A stretch of DNA of 64,000 nucleotides from Azorinus chamasolen (Eukaryota; Mollusca; Bivalvia; Cardiida; Solecurtidae): NCBI GenBank assembly GCA_963576725.1, contig OY755237.1, forward strand, positions 63,155,423 through 63,219,422, in the 5' to 3' direction. Below are positions 40,752 through 50,613 of this stretch, in pieces. The notes below the pieces were generated by a model. That model had not been told where the DNA came from. It worked only from the letters and a program-made list of their open reading frames with translations, and ran no database searches. Made by a program: the position numbers and the translations under genes. Numbering within the stretch: position 1 is the stretch's first letter; each line of letters begins with the position of its first letter.

Positions 40752-41225
40752 CTGTAAAAGAAGCCGGTGTCTGAGTTGACACAGAGGCCAAGTAATGCCG
40801 GGTGCGTCCACCTGAACCGACATATTTGTGTCAAACGGCTGCGATGGCGAAAAGGCTAATTCAGTGACACGTTTTGCGTCAAAGGGTATGTGCCACACAC
40901 ATCAAAACCTTTAATAACATTCTCCGGATAAAAGTCAGTATAAAAGCAGCCCTGAACAATCTAGACCACTCCCCCACAGACAGAAAGGCAGGCAGAGACA
41001 GAGACAGCGGTAGAGATAGAGAAATAGAGAGACAGAGAGAGGCCGTGTTTTATGACTGCCCGATACAGCACACTGTCCGATAATAGACGACTCTACTCTA
41101 AATGAATTACCAAAGGAAAAGTAGTATCATAATCTGTATTAATGTTACTGTCATTATTTATTTTCATTTTTGTCACTACAACCAACACATATTTTAAAAA
41201 ACATCATGAACCTGGATATTATAAT
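40752..41225. other. Flank of the candidate exon; GA-rich simple repeat
   Basis: No further exon found. A GACAGAGA/TAGAGA-rich purine tract runs about 40979-41041 on the plus strand. Confidence 0.5.
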
Positions 41226-41377
41226 ATATGAGCCGTCTGATCAGGGTCCGCTGTGTTCTGATTCCACAGTTTTTGTTTAAAGCAAAAATAACCACTGAAA
41301 AGTTTACTTTATAAAAATCAGCTAATTAATATTCATGATGTCATTATTTCTTACAGGAATACTGAACAGGGAAAGGG
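41226..41377 (+). mobile_element. T5/T6 recombinant, right part
   Basis: Starts mid-stem (GAGCCGTCTGATCAGGG), then AAAGTTTACTTTATAAAAATC and ATTCATGATGTCATT, end GAACAGGGAAAGGG before TTGA. Confidence 0.65.
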
Positions 41378-41394
41378 TTGAGGACTGAAGTTAA

Positions 41395-41681
41395 CACTGA
41401 AAGAATCGATCTTTGTCTCATGCGTTTGACCAGTTTTTGTTGTTGGGTTTTATTTCAGTGTTATTTCTTATCAGTTCCAGGACATCTCCCAAATCTGTAA
41501 AAGCTCTGAAATTGTCTTCTACAAAATTGTCCCAAGTAATCGCTTCTATTTCTCCTACAACACATCAGTCAGACTATTCAACAGTTTGGATCCTGGTAAG
41601 ACGCCGAGACACTCGACATTTCTTCTGGACCGAACCTGTTTGTAAATTGCTTCCATGGATTCGCCTGTGGCGGCGAAAATG
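41395..41681 (-). mobile_element. T3-type MITE, long interior
   Basis: TTAA at 41391-41394 and 41682-41685. The right terminus GGCGGCGAAAATG fits T3, the left CACTGAAAGAATCG does not. Stem CAACAGTTTGGATCCTGG to TCTGGACCGAACCTG. The interior is about 80 bp longer than other T3 copies. Confidence 0.65.
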
Positions 41682-41858
41682 TTAACGCAGGACAGATGCA
41701 TTTGTCTCAAGTGTCATTCCTAATTCTCTGCTCGCCTAGTGCACATCATCCGAATTAATTGATCGCATCAAAACTAGTAATTTGACTGGCTGTCTTCCTT
41801 GGCAGTCGTCAGAGTTAATTCATTGTATCCCAGTCTCTCCGAATCATTTACCAATTAA

Positions 41859-42016
41859 CCCTTATAACACTCTAGCTACTTTCGTCTGGAAATATTGACG
41901 TCTGTTTAACTTTATCGGTGCGAGAAATGAGTCACTAGCGTCATTGCAAACAGTGCAGACCCAGGTGAGAGGGCTTCTAGAGGAGCCCTCTCATCAGGAG
42001 CTGCACCATTTGCCAC
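41859..42016 (-). mobile_element. T8 MITE, right half lost
   Basis: TTAA at 41855-41858. CCCTTATAACACTC, GAGAAATGAGTCACTAGCG, stem CAAACAGTGCAGACCCAGG, tip GCTTCTAGAGGAGC, then GCCACGTAAC into the next T6. Confidence 0.72.
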
Positions 42017-42020
42017 GTAA

Positions 42021-42629
42021 CACTTTTTATACTCAATTAGTACGCATGTCTACGCCTTTGCAAACAGAGTAGACCAAGATCAGACAGCTCCTGTAGGAGC
42101 CGTCTGATCAGGGTCTACTCTGATTGCTTATGATATGATATACAGTGCTCCCTCCCTACAACGGCCCTCTCAATAACGATTCCCTCTTTACAACAACGCA
42201 TGTCACTGTTTCCGAAACAGCAAGGCTCCAGAAACAACTTTTTTCCATCGTATTTTCTTTATGCCTCCATCAAACCCTATGTTGTGACCACTCTTTAGAA
42301 TCGTCACTTTGTGACGATTCTAAAGAGTGGTCACAGCATAGGGCTTGATAGAGGCATGACGGTTTTAGCTCTCGAAATTCACCTTATCTGGGGATCTGTA
42401 AACAAGCTAATTATGTTTGATTTTCCCTCCCTATAACAACTCCCTCTGAACAACACATACAATCTTCGTATCCCAAAGGGTGTCGTTGTAGAGAGGGAGC
42501 ACTGTAGATATAATTCTACAGTATATGCCATGACCAAATCATCATTTGGCAATGTGCTGTTATACCAATTAATCTAATTAATATTCATGGTGTCATGATT
42601 TCTTACATAAATATTAATGGAGTAAACGG
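42021..42629 (+). mobile_element. T6 MITE carrying a nested P5
   Basis: Starts CACTTTTTATACTCAATTAG after GTAA. Stem with tip CTCCTGTAGGAG. Split at GATATGATA; after P5 continues GATATAATTCTACAG and ends GGAGTAAACGG before TTAA. Confidence 0.82.
42143..42504 (+). mobile_element. P5 TA-class MITE
   Basis: TA flanks. CAGTGCTCCCTCCCTAC to GTAGAGAGGGAGCACTG. 362 bp, the longest P type. The central palindrome runs from TTATGCCTCCATCAAACCC to GGGCTTGATAGAGGCATGA, with tip CACTTTGTG (42305-42313). Confidence 0.92.
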
Positions 42630-42649
42630 TTAAAAGAAAAAAATCCTGA

Positions 42650-42830
42650 ATAGTCGCGGTATATTTGACCTGTTTGAATTTTGGAATAGTCCATTTGATA
42701 ATTCTGGGTTAGATTCTCAAAATAATGTCTGTATCTAGATGAGACAAACATTTATTCTGGGTCTTGCAATGATCCAACCTGTTTACAAAAGTTATTACAA
42801 ATGTGCCCGTAGTATTGAACGTGTTATCCG
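42650..42830 (-). mobile_element. T8 relic
   Basis: GACCTGTTTGAATTTTGGAA, TAGTCCATTTGATAATTC and TGTATCTAGATGAGAC with GGGTCTTGCAATGATCC; diverged, no ends. Confidence 0.4.
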
Positions 42831-42834
42831 TTGA

Positions 42835-43052
42835 CCTCATTCTCTCCTAGGCTATTTTTATACCCAACCGTTTTGAATCTACCGAAAAGGAACATTAATT
42901 GTAGAAAAGGGGAGTTTTAGAATTGTGTAGTATTGAAACCATTGTGATAAATAGAGCATTTGCTCCTATGGAGCAAATCCTCTATTTATCACAATGGTTT
43001 CACAATGTGATTTTTATAGAGACGCAAACATGCGTCACTAGGGGGTAATGTG
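42835..43052 (+). mobile_element. T7 MITE
   Basis: Left flank TTGA, right TTAA (43053-43056). CTCATTCTCTCCTAGGC to GGGGGTAATGTG. Palindrome with tip TTGCTCCTATGGAGCAA. Confidence 0.87.
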
Positions 43053-43234
43053 TTAATGCTGAAATTGTAAAGTGCAATAGTCCATCATATCTTTATAATA
43101 GATGCCATTCAGTATTTAGGAGGATACTTTGCGATATTATTTCAAATAACAAACAGTGCAGAACCTGATCAAAGGGCTCCTCTATAAAGCCTATGTTCTG
43201 GATATACATTGCTGGCATATGACAGTGCACGCAC

Positions 43235-43443
43235 GTCTGCCATTCAAAATGCCTTTTACACCTTTGTAACCATTGTAATATACAATGTACAGAGCATTTG
43301 CTCCACATGAACACATGCTCTATTTATCACAATAGTTTCAAAACTACACAATTCTAAAATTATCCTTTTTTGTAATTAATGCTCCTTTTTTGGTAGATTA
43401 ATTCAAAGAGATTGGGTCTAAAAATAGTCTAGGATGGAATGGG
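43235..43443 (-). mobile_element. T7 MITE, left end worn
   Basis: ATGCCTTTTACACCTTTGTAAC, stem with an insertion (GTAATATACAATGTACAG), TTCAAAGAGATTGGGTC, end GGAATGGG before CTAA. Confidence 0.7.
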
Positions 43444-43599
43444 CTAAACACTAAATACAAGCTAAAGTAGAAACTCTCTAAAGTAGAAACTCTCTAAAGC
43501 AAACGCTTCATAGTTACAATGCTGTCTATTTCTATTGGCATCAACATCACTTAAGAGTACGAGCGTAGAACCTGTCTTAAGAGTAGACCAAGATCACAC

Positions 43600-43731
43600 G
43601 GCTCCTATAGATCCTCCAAATTCCATTAGCAAACCGAGCAGACCCTGATCAGACGGCTCCAATAGGAGCCGTCTGATCTGGGTCTACTCTGTTTGCAAAT
43701 GCGTAAAAATGCGTTTATATGAACGAAAGTG
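43600..43731 (-). mobile_element. T5 right part
   Basis: ATTAGCAAACCGAGCAGACCC, tip GCTCCAATAGGAGC, TTTGCAAATGCGTAAAAATG. End GAACGAAAGTG before TTAA shared with the next element. Confidence 0.72.
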
Positions 43732-43735
43732 TTAA

Positions 43736-43857
43736 ACAGCAATAAACAGGGTCCAACAGTTTGGATCCTAATAAGATGCCGAGTTACTCGAGGTCTCATC
43801 TGGATCCAAACTGTTTGCATATGATATCAGAGACCCGTCTTCACGGCACTGAAGGGG
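43736..43857 (-). mobile_element. Short T3 MITE
   Basis: TTAA at 43732-43735 and 43858-43861. Only 122 bp: a left flank of about 20 bases, the hairpin (CAACAGTTTGGATCC to GGATCCAAACTGTTTGC) and GGCACTGAAGGGG. Confidence 0.8.
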
Positions 43858-43956
43858 TTAATCCGTGATACGAATAATAGGTATGCAGGTGTTTTTTTTT
43901 AATTTTGATTATTTAAGTATTTTAATGATAGTACAAAATAACTCACTTTATATCTA

Positions 43957-44161
43957 CAGTAAAACCTCTCTATAACGGCCCTTAACTTTTGTTAATTAGT
44001 TGATATTTAAGGCAGGTGACTGCTTAAAGCAATGTGAAAGTAAAACAGAACGCTCCAATAGAAGCGTTCTGTTTTAACTTTCATCTTGCTTTGAGCAGCC
44101 ACCTGTCTTTAACACACAATACTTGATGTAATTTATTGGCCGTTATAGAGAGGTTTTACTG
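43957..44161 (-). mobile_element. P1 TA-class MITE
   Basis: TA flanks, both 14 bp TIRs intact. Tip CGCTCCAATAGAAGCG. Confidence 0.92.
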
Positions 44162-44357
44162 TATACCATATAAGGAAAAAAGTAGTCACTGTCCATTGAT
44201 TAGCCCCTCCAACAGCCGCCTGATCTAGGTCAACTTGGATTGCAAATGGACATAAAGGTGAGATTTTGAAATGAATTGTTGATGTGGAACTAACGTTATA
44301 GAGAACGAAATTAGAACAAGCAACAAATATAGGAGTTAGTCGTATTACTTTCTTTCT

Positions 44358-44551
44358 TGTTCCCTCATAATGTCGCCCTCTGAAGTAATTTTTGAAACCA
44401 TAGTACAAAAAGAGCAATTGCTGTTTTCTAGTAAACGCTCCTTTTCAGTAGATTTATTCAAAGAAGTTGGGTCTAAAATAGCCTATGCGGGAATGGATCC
44501 AAATACAGCCTATGTGGGAATGGGTCTAAAAATAGCCTATGAGGAAATGGT
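44358..44551 (-). mobile_element. T7 copy with duplicated tail, hairpin lost
   Basis: TTCCCTCATAATGTCGCCC, GAAACCATAGTACAAAAAG, then directly CTAGTAAACGCTCC. AATAGCCTATG.GGGAATGG occurs three times in series (44480-44551). Confidence 0.7.
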
Positions 44552-44557
44552 ATCCTA

Positions 44558-45031
44558 ACCTATTACTCCATGCATACTACATGTAAGTACGAAGTAATAT
44601 TATGCATGTACAGTGCTCCCTCTCTACAACGACACCCTTTGGGATACGAAGATTGTATGTGTTGTTCAGAGGGAGTTGTTATAGGGAGGGAAAATCAAAC
44701 ATAATTAGCTTGTTTGCAGATCCCCAGATAAGGTGTATTTCGAGAACTAAAACCGTTATGCCTCTATCAAGCCCTATGTTGTGACCACTCTTTAGAATCG
44801 TCACTTTGTGACGATTCTAAAGAGTGGTCACAACATAGGGTTTGATGGAGGCATAAATAAAATACGATGGAAAAAGTTCTTTCTGGAGCCGTTGTTGTAA
44901 GGAGGGAATCGTTATTGAGAGGGTCGTTTTAGGGAGGGGGCACTGTATATTCAAATTAACTTATTTTTTGTAATGACATGTATAAAATCATGTTTTGGCC
45001 ATAGCTGAGACAATAGAATCATATCGATGTA
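44558..45031 (-). mobile_element. T6 remnant carrying P5
   Basis: CTATTACTCCATGCATAC, GTACGAAGTAATATTATGC before P5 and ATTCAAATTAACTTATTTT, GGCCATAGCTGAGAC, AATAGAATCATATCGATG after it. The rest of T6 is not found beyond the P2 at 45032. Confidence 0.65.
44611..44945 (-). mobile_element. P5 TA-class MITE
   Basis: TA flanks; CAGTGCTCCCTCTCTACAAC to GGGAGGGGGCACTG. Reverse orientation. Tip at 44802-44810 reads CACTTTGTG, which in P5 orientation is CACAAAGTG, opposite to the copy at 42143. Confidence 0.92.
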
Positions 45032-45211
45032 CAGTAAAACTCATCTAAACTGGATTTTGATAATTTTAGGCAAGTGGCTGCTTGATGCAAAGTGAAAGTC
45101 AAACATGTAACGGTGATTTCTGCATGATTTTCACCCTGTATTTAGCAGCCACCTGTCTCCAAGACCGATATTCATACTAAATTGGACATCCGGGTTAGAG
45201 AGGTTTTACTG
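45032..45211 (-). mobile_element. P2 TA-class MITE, worn tip
   Basis: CAGTAAAACTCATCTAAAC to GAGAGGTTTTACTG with TA flanks. The stem tip is replaced by AAACATGTAACGGTGATT. Confidence 0.85.
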
Positions 45212-45227
45212 TAAAACAAATCTTTAA

Positions 45228-45445
45228 CCCTTTCCCTGTTCTTTGTTTATTCCAAATTTCACTACCTATTGCAAATTCATTCACAAAATAGTTATAAAGA
45301 AATAGGGAAGGTACTACATTGTAGACATTTTAGAAAGCAAAGAAACAGATCTATCAAATTTTATTAGCAAACTGAGCAGGAGCCGTCTGATCTGGGTCTA
45401 CTCTATTTGCAAATGCGTTAAAACACGTTTATATGAGGGAAAGGG
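45228..45445 (-). mobile_element. T5 TTAA-class MITE, left arm lost
   Basis: TTAA at 45224-45227 and 45446-45449. Stem starts at CAGGAGCCGTCTGATCTGGG; first arm missing after GCAAACTGAG. Confidence 0.85.
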
Positions 45446-45785
45446 TTAAGTAAACAGGGCAGATCCTACAAGAGTATTCTACAATGGGTCTACTCTGTTT
45501 GCAAATACTTTAAAAGTGTATACATGGACTATTTTTGTATATAAATGCAAACTGAGAAAATAAAGAGTATTTGACTAAAAGTACTTCGATTTCGTTAAGT
45601 GGCCGTTATACAGAAGTTATTTTTTCTGTAATTCTGAAGCACTCGGTATGGGTAATGGATAATTCCCAGACAAGTACCGCAGCTGCCGGTGTCCCAGACT
45701 ATATAATTGTATCGAGATAATAACGTCACATTCACACCTCGCTTCGGCAGGCTGCACGCGACCCGCACACGCCCCCGCTTCTTAA

Positions 45786-45915
45786 CGCTTTGCACGCTGG
45801 TGGCGAATACAAGAGAACCTGAGTAAGCAGTTTGGATCCAGTTTAGAAACCGAGTAATGTGTTGTCTCATCAGGATCCAACATGTTTGACACTGCCACTG
45901 AACGAATGTATGTGA
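45786..45915. mobile_element. T2/T3 relic
   Basis: TTAA at 45782-45785, CGCTTTGCACGCTGG, GCAGTTTGGATCCAGTTTAG and GTCTCATCAGGATCCAAC, CACTGCCACTG. Right end lost. Confidence 0.5.
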
Positions 45916-46017
45916 AGAAAACGGGAAGAATAAGATGACTTTTAGAACTGTAGTAGATAAAAAATTTTGAACATGACACTTATCTATCTTGCAACATCCT
46001 TACCCAAACAACCACTT

Positions 46018-46134
46018 GAATCTGAGATCGTTCTCCGGTATCTGATTGGTCAGGTTCTGAGCTTGCTCAGAATCTGACCAATCAGATACTTGAGAATGAT
46101 CTCAGACTCTGACTCAGAAGTTTTTATAACATTG
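46018..46134. mobile_element. Hairpin family H, copy 2
   Basis: TATCTGATTGGTCAGGTTC pairs with AATCTGACCAATCAGATAC around the tip GAGCTTGCTC. Right end GTTTTTATAAC as in copy 1; left TATAAAA end lost. Confidence 0.72.
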
Positions 46135-46149
46135 TACGCAGCTTTGTAT

Positions 46150-46240
46150 TTTCAACAGCTTGGATCAAGATGACATGTCGAGTAACATGGATTTTCATCA
46201 GGATTCAATCTGTTTGACGTTTGGCAAATAGTTGCCCAAA
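46150..46240. mobile_element. T2 relic
   Basis: AACAGCTTGGATCAAGATG, CATGTCGAGTAACATGG and ATCAGGATTCAATCTG with TTTGACGTTTGGC. Confidence 0.5.
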
Positions 46241-46249
46241 AACCCAATC

Positions 46250-46375
46250 GACTGCTTAATGCATGATGAAAGTCAAACACAAAACGTTCCTTTGTGATCT
46301 TTCAGTATGCGTTTTATCCTGCATTAAGCTGCTACAGGCATTGATACGAATTTTAGCGTCCGTTTCAGGGGTGGG
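46250..46375 (+). mobile_element. P2 relic ending in a G run
   Basis: GACTGCTTAATGCATGATG to CTGCATTAAGCTGCTAC, then GCGTCCGTTTCAGGGG and a 13-base G run (about 46371-46383). Confidence 0.5.
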
Positions 46376-46515
46376 GGGGGGGGGTTACGAAAACGAAAAA
46401 GAATAATGCCCACTTCAATAAAAATGAATTTAGATGAAAGTTATATATCAAAGATCCTTTTTATATGTATTAATCTACACGTATTTGGTTACAGGATGCC
46501 GTTCAGTGTCTTTAA

Positions 46516-46726
46516 CCCTCTCCTTCATATAAACGTGTTTTCATGCATTTGCGAACAGAGTAGAACCTGATCAGGGTCTGCTCTGTTTGGTAATGGAATT
46601 TGAAAGATCTGTTTCTTTACTTTCTAAAATGTCTACAATGTTCTACCTTCCATATTTCGTTGTTACTATTTTTTCAATGAGTATTCAGTAGGTATTGTTT
46701 GGAAAAAACGTAGGACGGGGAAATAG
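46516..46726 (+). mobile_element. T5 TTAA-class MITE, one arm lost
   Basis: TTAA at 46512-46515 and 46727-46730. The stem reads GAGTAGAACCTGATCAGGG, skipping the tip. Confidence 0.82.
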
Positions 46727-46787
46727 TTAATCCGTATATTGCAGGTATGGTCGTCTGCTGGGCACATTGTCGTCTACTTCAAGCTTT

Positions 46788-46807
46788 AGACAGACAGACA
46801 GACAGAT
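46788..46807. repeat. (CAGA)n simple repeat
   Basis: About five units of ACAG next to an AT-rich tract. Confidence 0.7.
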
Positions 46808-46974
46808 ATATTTTATTCTTTTCAACTTGTACATAAGTACCTTGTTGCAACACAATTCAGTAATGTCATTTCGGTCACAATACCACTCATCACTCATTCC
46901 ATCCTCGCCCCCTCTCATCCACCATTTAAAGATGGCGTTTTTTTTCAATTGCTAAATATAAAATATACACATAG

Positions 46975-47072
46975 TGTCAAACAGTTATTTCCTGATGAGA
47001 TGCCGGGTTAGATGCCGAGTTACTCGACGTCTATGATATCACAGACGCATCTTCATGGCACTGAAGGGGTTA
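46975..47072. mobile_element. T3 relic
   Basis: GTCAAACAGTTATTTCCTG, GAGATGCCGGGTTAGATG with GATGCCG repeated, CGAGTTACTCGACGTC, and end GGCACTGAAGGGG, like 43736. Confidence 0.5.
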
Positions 47073-47369
47073 TTGGGGTCAACAGCAAAAAGGATTTCTG
47101 TTTAATATCAGAATGAAAACTTCAATCAAAGTGTCTCATCAAACATTACATTAGCTTTAACATTAAGTCTTTGCTCCATGAATATTTAAGAAAGAACTAA
47201 TGACATTATTGCAAGAATTAGATGATGTTTTAAAATGTTATATGAACACCATCTAGAAAGTTTTGACACACAGCGTAGAATCTGTAGAATCAGATCTATA
47301 CATAATTATGTAAGCAAACAGCAGATCCTGGTCAGACAGCTCATACAGGGGCCGTCTAATTAGAATCTA

Positions 47370-47572
47370 CAGTAAAATCCCGCTAATGCGACCACCGAAA
47401 AGAGGTATAATTCTGGGTGCTAGATGCAGGTGGTAGCTTAATGCAGGACAAAAGTAATGCAGAAAGCTCCTCTATGAGCTTTCTGCATTACTTTTGTCCT
47501 GCACTTTAGCAACCACCTGCTTATAAAGACATTCATGTTTATTAAGTGGTCGCATTAGAGGGGTTCTACATG
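47370..47572 (-). mobile_element. P3 TA-class MITE, nested
   Basis: CAGTAAAATCCCGCTAATGC to GAGGGGTTCTACATG with TA flanks. Tip GCTCCTCTATGAGC. Confidence 0.88.
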
Positions 47573-47607
47573 TACCATGTTTGCAAATGCATTAAAATGC
47601 GGATGTA

Positions 47608-47752
47608 CAGTAAAACCTCTCTATAACGACCACTAAATTACACTAAGTTGTTTGTGTTAAAGGCAGGTGGCTGCTTAAAGCAAGGTGAAAGTAAAACAGA
47701 ACGCTCCAACTAATTAACACAATTTAGTGGTCGTTATAGAGAGGTTTTACTG
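47608..47752 (+). mobile_element. P1 MITE with deleted right arm, nested
   Basis: Both TIRs intact and TA flanks, 145 bp. After AAACAGAACGCTCC it jumps to AACTAATTAACAC. The break is exactly at the hairpin tip. Confidence 0.9.
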
Positions 47753-47885
47753 TATGTGGTTAATGGTTGAACATAAATAGGAAATCAGTGTAGACCTAGA
47801 TTATGGTGCTCCTGAAAGAACCCTTCGATCACCGTGTGTTTCAAACACTAATTTCCAAACGCCACGTCAGCAACGAATTATTGTA

Positions 47886-47988
47886 GAAACACTTATTCAA
47901 ATAAAATTAGATTGCTTATAATAAATATTGTGACAATGAAACACCCATTCAAATAAAATTAGTTTGCTCATTTAAATATTGTGACAAG
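47886..47988. repeat. Two-copy direct repeat, about 52 bp
   Basis: GAAACAC.CATTCAAATAAAATTAG and AAATATTGTGACAA occur twice in tandem with small changes. Confidence 0.75.
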
Positions 47989-47999
47989 AGCTTAACATT

Positions 48000-48195
48000 T
48001 CAATTGCCGGAGACCAGTCACTCATTTGCTTGGCAAACAGTGTAGACCCATATGAGAGGATCCCTCTCATCTGGGTCTGTACTGTTTGCCATGTTACACG
48101 TTTCTTTTAAAACAAACTCCCTGAGTATTGACCGTGAACTTGATCCTTTTGAATTTTGGAATAGTTAATTTGAAAATTCAGCGTTGAAATATTTA
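48000..48195 (-). mobile_element. T8 MITE, worn ends
   Basis: Stem GGCAAACAGTGTAGACCC to GGGTCTGTACTGTTTGCC; tip AGGATCCCTC. Then AACTCCCTGAGTATTGACC and TTTTGAATTTTGGAATAG. Confidence 0.7.
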
Positions 48196-48261
48196 AATCG
48201 GTTAACCTATTGCAAACGTTAGTCGCCTTGCGTGTGCAGAGGCAATATTGATGCACGTGCC

Positions 48262-48439
48262 TGGTTAATTCTGCCAATGACACGTATTGTCGTCTGAAAT
48301 GTTTGTCGTCTCCTTCATTCTAGTTTCAGTTTTAATTTTTGTTTAAATAGAACATAGCCACAGTATTAAACAGTTTTGTTCCCGACGAGACGTCGTTTGC
48401 AAAAGTGTAAACACGGATTCACTATTGTCGGCGACAAAG
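48262..48439 (-). mobile_element. T3 relic
   Basis: TTCTGCCAATGACACG, AATGTTTGTCGTCTCC, TTTTGTTCCCGACGAGACG and GTCGGCGACAAAG before TCAA. Short stem. Confidence 0.6.
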
Positions 48440-48443
48440 TCAA

Positions 48444-48758
48444 CCCTTTCAAATGGACTATTCCAAAAAACAAACAGGTCAAGCTTATAGTGAATATTTA
48501 GGGATTTTTCTAAAGAAAAATGTAGCATGACAAACAGGGCAGACCCTGATGAGAGGGCTCCTCAAAATATGCTGAACTCGTCTACGTCAATGAATTATAC
48601 TGATATGCATTTTGGTTGCTGTGCCCCCTGATAAACATTTTGGTTGCTGTGCCCCCTAATAAGCATTTTGTTTGCTGTGCCTCCTCTACGTGCAAAATAG
48701 ATGGACTCCAATATAAGAACTTGGTGGATCTTCGTTACATTATATGGGAATAAATGGG
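48444..48758 (+). mobile_element. T8 MITE with a minisatellite inside
   Basis: TCAA at 48440-48443 and TTAA at 48759-48762. CCCTTTCAAATGGACTATTC, stem left arm GACCCTGATGAGAGGGCTCC, then foreign sequence including the 28 bp repeat, and end TAAATGGG. Confidence 0.6.
48608..48688. repeat. Minisatellite, 28 bp x 3
   Basis: CATTTTGGTTGCTGTGCCC then CCTGATAAA, three units. Confidence 0.88.
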
Positions 48759-48948
48759 TTAAGTATAGTTTGGTTTATTGGACAATATGACACTGATTGA
48801 GGAAACTATTAAATCGTTTACGTGCATAACAGATTCTTAATACTGCAATTATGGCTCATTATTCCATAAAGTAATAGACAATATACCTTAACCTCTGGCA
48901 TGCTAACCAATTGGCCTTCGACAGAAACTATCGTTCGTATCTTTCTCA

Positions 48949-49103
48949 GTTTATACCTTTCCTTCATATAAACATCTTTTCGCGCAATAGCAACAGAGTA
49001 GATCCAGATCAGACGGCTCATATATAAAATTTACAATATAAAATTGAGCTGGTAAATATCATGATATCATAATTTCTCACATAAATATTGAACAGGGAAA
49101 GGT
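48949..49103 (+). mobile_element. T5/T6 recombinant, hairpin mostly lost
   Basis: ACCTTTCCTTCATATAAAC, GAGTAGATCCAGATCAGACG, GCTCATATATAAAATTTAC and end GAACAGGGAAAGG. Confidence 0.68.
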
Positions 49104-49312
49104 TTAGATAAATGATCTGAGTGTTAAAAAGTTCTCATCCTGGCGAGAGCCCGGATGAATCGTCATCTCATCTGGATCAACACTGTCTGTAGAGGTTAAT
49201 ATGAAAAAGTTCGCCCATACATAGAGTAAGTGTCCCGACGTCATGGAAAAAAACACTTTGGCGTTAGCTGACATGTAGGCCAAAGGTAGCATAAAACATC
49301 GGTTTAGTCTTT

Positions 49313-49730
49313 TACCTCATTAATATTCATGTACGAAACGGCATCATGAATACTTACTAGTTGGACTTTCATAATAATATATGAATACATGACGTTTTGA
49401 CTGTGGCATATACTGTATAATCAGATCTTTAAAATTTAACCCATTTGCTCCCAGTGGATTCTTCCATGTTTATGTATCGGATATGAGACCATTTTTATCT
49501 AAGAGGAGCCTGTCCTAATTTTTCATTTTCGTTTGTTTTATATTGAAATTCCTATAAGCAAACAGTGTAGACTAAGTGCATAATGCGGCGTCTGATTAGA
49601 GTCTACACTGTTTGCCTACGTCCCATATATGGGATCGTGGGAGCAAATGGGTTAAGATTCTGATAGGAGCCGTCTGGTCTGGTTCTACTCTGTTTGCAGA
49701 TGCATCAATGGCGTTTCTGTGAGATAAAGG
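49313..49730 (-). mobile_element. T6 MITE carrying a nested T9
   Basis: ACCTCATTAATATTCATGTACG, GGCATATACTGTATAATCAG before T9 and GATAGGAGCCGTCTGGTC, TTTGCAGATGCATCAATGG after it. The first hairpin arm was lost. Confidence 0.68.
49440..49651 (+). mobile_element. T9 TTAA-class MITE, nested
   Basis: TTAA at 49436-49439 and 49652-49655. CCATTTGCTCCCAGTGG to GTGGGAGCAAATGGG (inverted ends). Left hairpin arm shortened: AAACAGTGTAGACTAAGTGC; the small TCCCATATATGGGA palindrome is present. Confidence 0.88.
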
Positions 49731-49828
49731 GAACCGGCGTGTTGTCATCCACTATTGAGCTAATGAATCGCTTATTATTCTTGTAAATAGTGCGTGATGC
49801 ATTTCCCTCTACATACAGAAACTGTTAA

Positions 49829-50065
49829 CCCTTTCGGTGTCAAATTTCTAATTGTCGTCTGCAATCCAAATTTGTTAAATCATTCAGTAAAGTAAGGAAA
49901 TGTGATAAATAAATGCAAATTTCAAAGGAATAAGCACATATATAGAAATAGAGATTGAGACAAATAGTGAAGTCCCTGATCAGACGCCGCCTTGAAAAGG
50001 CGGCGTCTGATCTGGGACTGCACTATTTGTCGTGGTGCATTTATGCGACTGCGGCGGTGAAAGGG
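49829..50065 (+). mobile_element. T4 TTAA-class MITE
   Basis: TTAA at 49825-49828 and 50066-50069. CCCTTTCGGTGTCAAATTTC to GCGGCGGTGAAAGGG. Stem GACAAATAGTGAAGTCCC to GGGACTGCACTATTTGTC; core GACGCCGCC-TTGAAAA-GGCGGCGTC. Best T4 copy. Confidence 0.92.
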
Positions 50066-50099
50066 TTAACAACATAATTATTCTAATTGATAGATTTAA

Positions 50100-50230
50100 C
50101 ATTTATCCTTGTGGCAGCGACCTGAATCGCATTTACAAACAACTTAGATCCAGATGAGACACCGAGTTACTCGGCGCCTCATCAGGACCCATGCTGTTTT
50201 ACAATCGGTCAATCATTTCGAAAGAAGAGT
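50100..50230. mobile_element. T2 MITE, right end unclear
   Basis: TTAA at 50096-50099; ACAACTTAGATCCAGATGAG to CTCATCAGGACCCATGCTG, tip GAGTTACTC. Confidence 0.65.
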
Positions 50231-50323
50231 TATATAGAACCGCAAGTAGTGAAAATTGCATTAACTCCAAATTTAAGGAGACTTTTTGTTTTTCACATCG
50301 GAGTAAAATAGCGTTTTATTCAG

Positions 50324-50561
50324 CCCATTCCCTCATAGGCTATTTTAGATTATACCCTCATAGGATATTCTAAACCCAACCTCTTTGAACAAATCTACTG
50401 AAAAGGATAATTTGCTGGAGAAAAGGAAACTTTTAGAATTTTTGAAAACATTGTGATAGATAGAGCATTTGCTCCATAGGAGCAAATGCTCTATTTATCA
50501 CAATGGTTTCAACAGGTAACGTTTACAGAGGCGTCAAAATGTGTCAATATGAGGGAATGAG
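50324..50561 (+). mobile_element. T7 MITE
   Basis: CCCATTCCCTCATAGGC with a 25 bp duplication (TTTTAGATTATACCCTC, ATAGGATATTC). Perfect tip TTTGCTCCATAGGAGCAAA. End GGGAATGAG before TTAA. Confidence 0.85.
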
Positions 50562-50613
50562 TTAAACATATATCCAACGACTCAGTTTAAACGACCCAAA
50601 TGAAAAGTGTAAT

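Larger units (their letters stand above)
47167..47759 (-). mobile_element. T6 MITE carrying a P3 and a P1
   Basis: TTAA at 47163-47166 and 47760-47763. T6 stem GTCAGACAGCTCATACAGG, then AATTAGAATC. P3 and P1 sit 35 bp apart; the host fragment between them (CATGTTTGCAAATGC, ATTAAAATGCGGATG) continues the T6 consensus. Confidence 0.78.

Noticed and set aside
40484..40774. 96-codon plus-strand frame opposite the candidate exon
   Set aside because: No start context or splice sites fit. The minus strand has both an acceptor and a donor and a more protein-like sequence.
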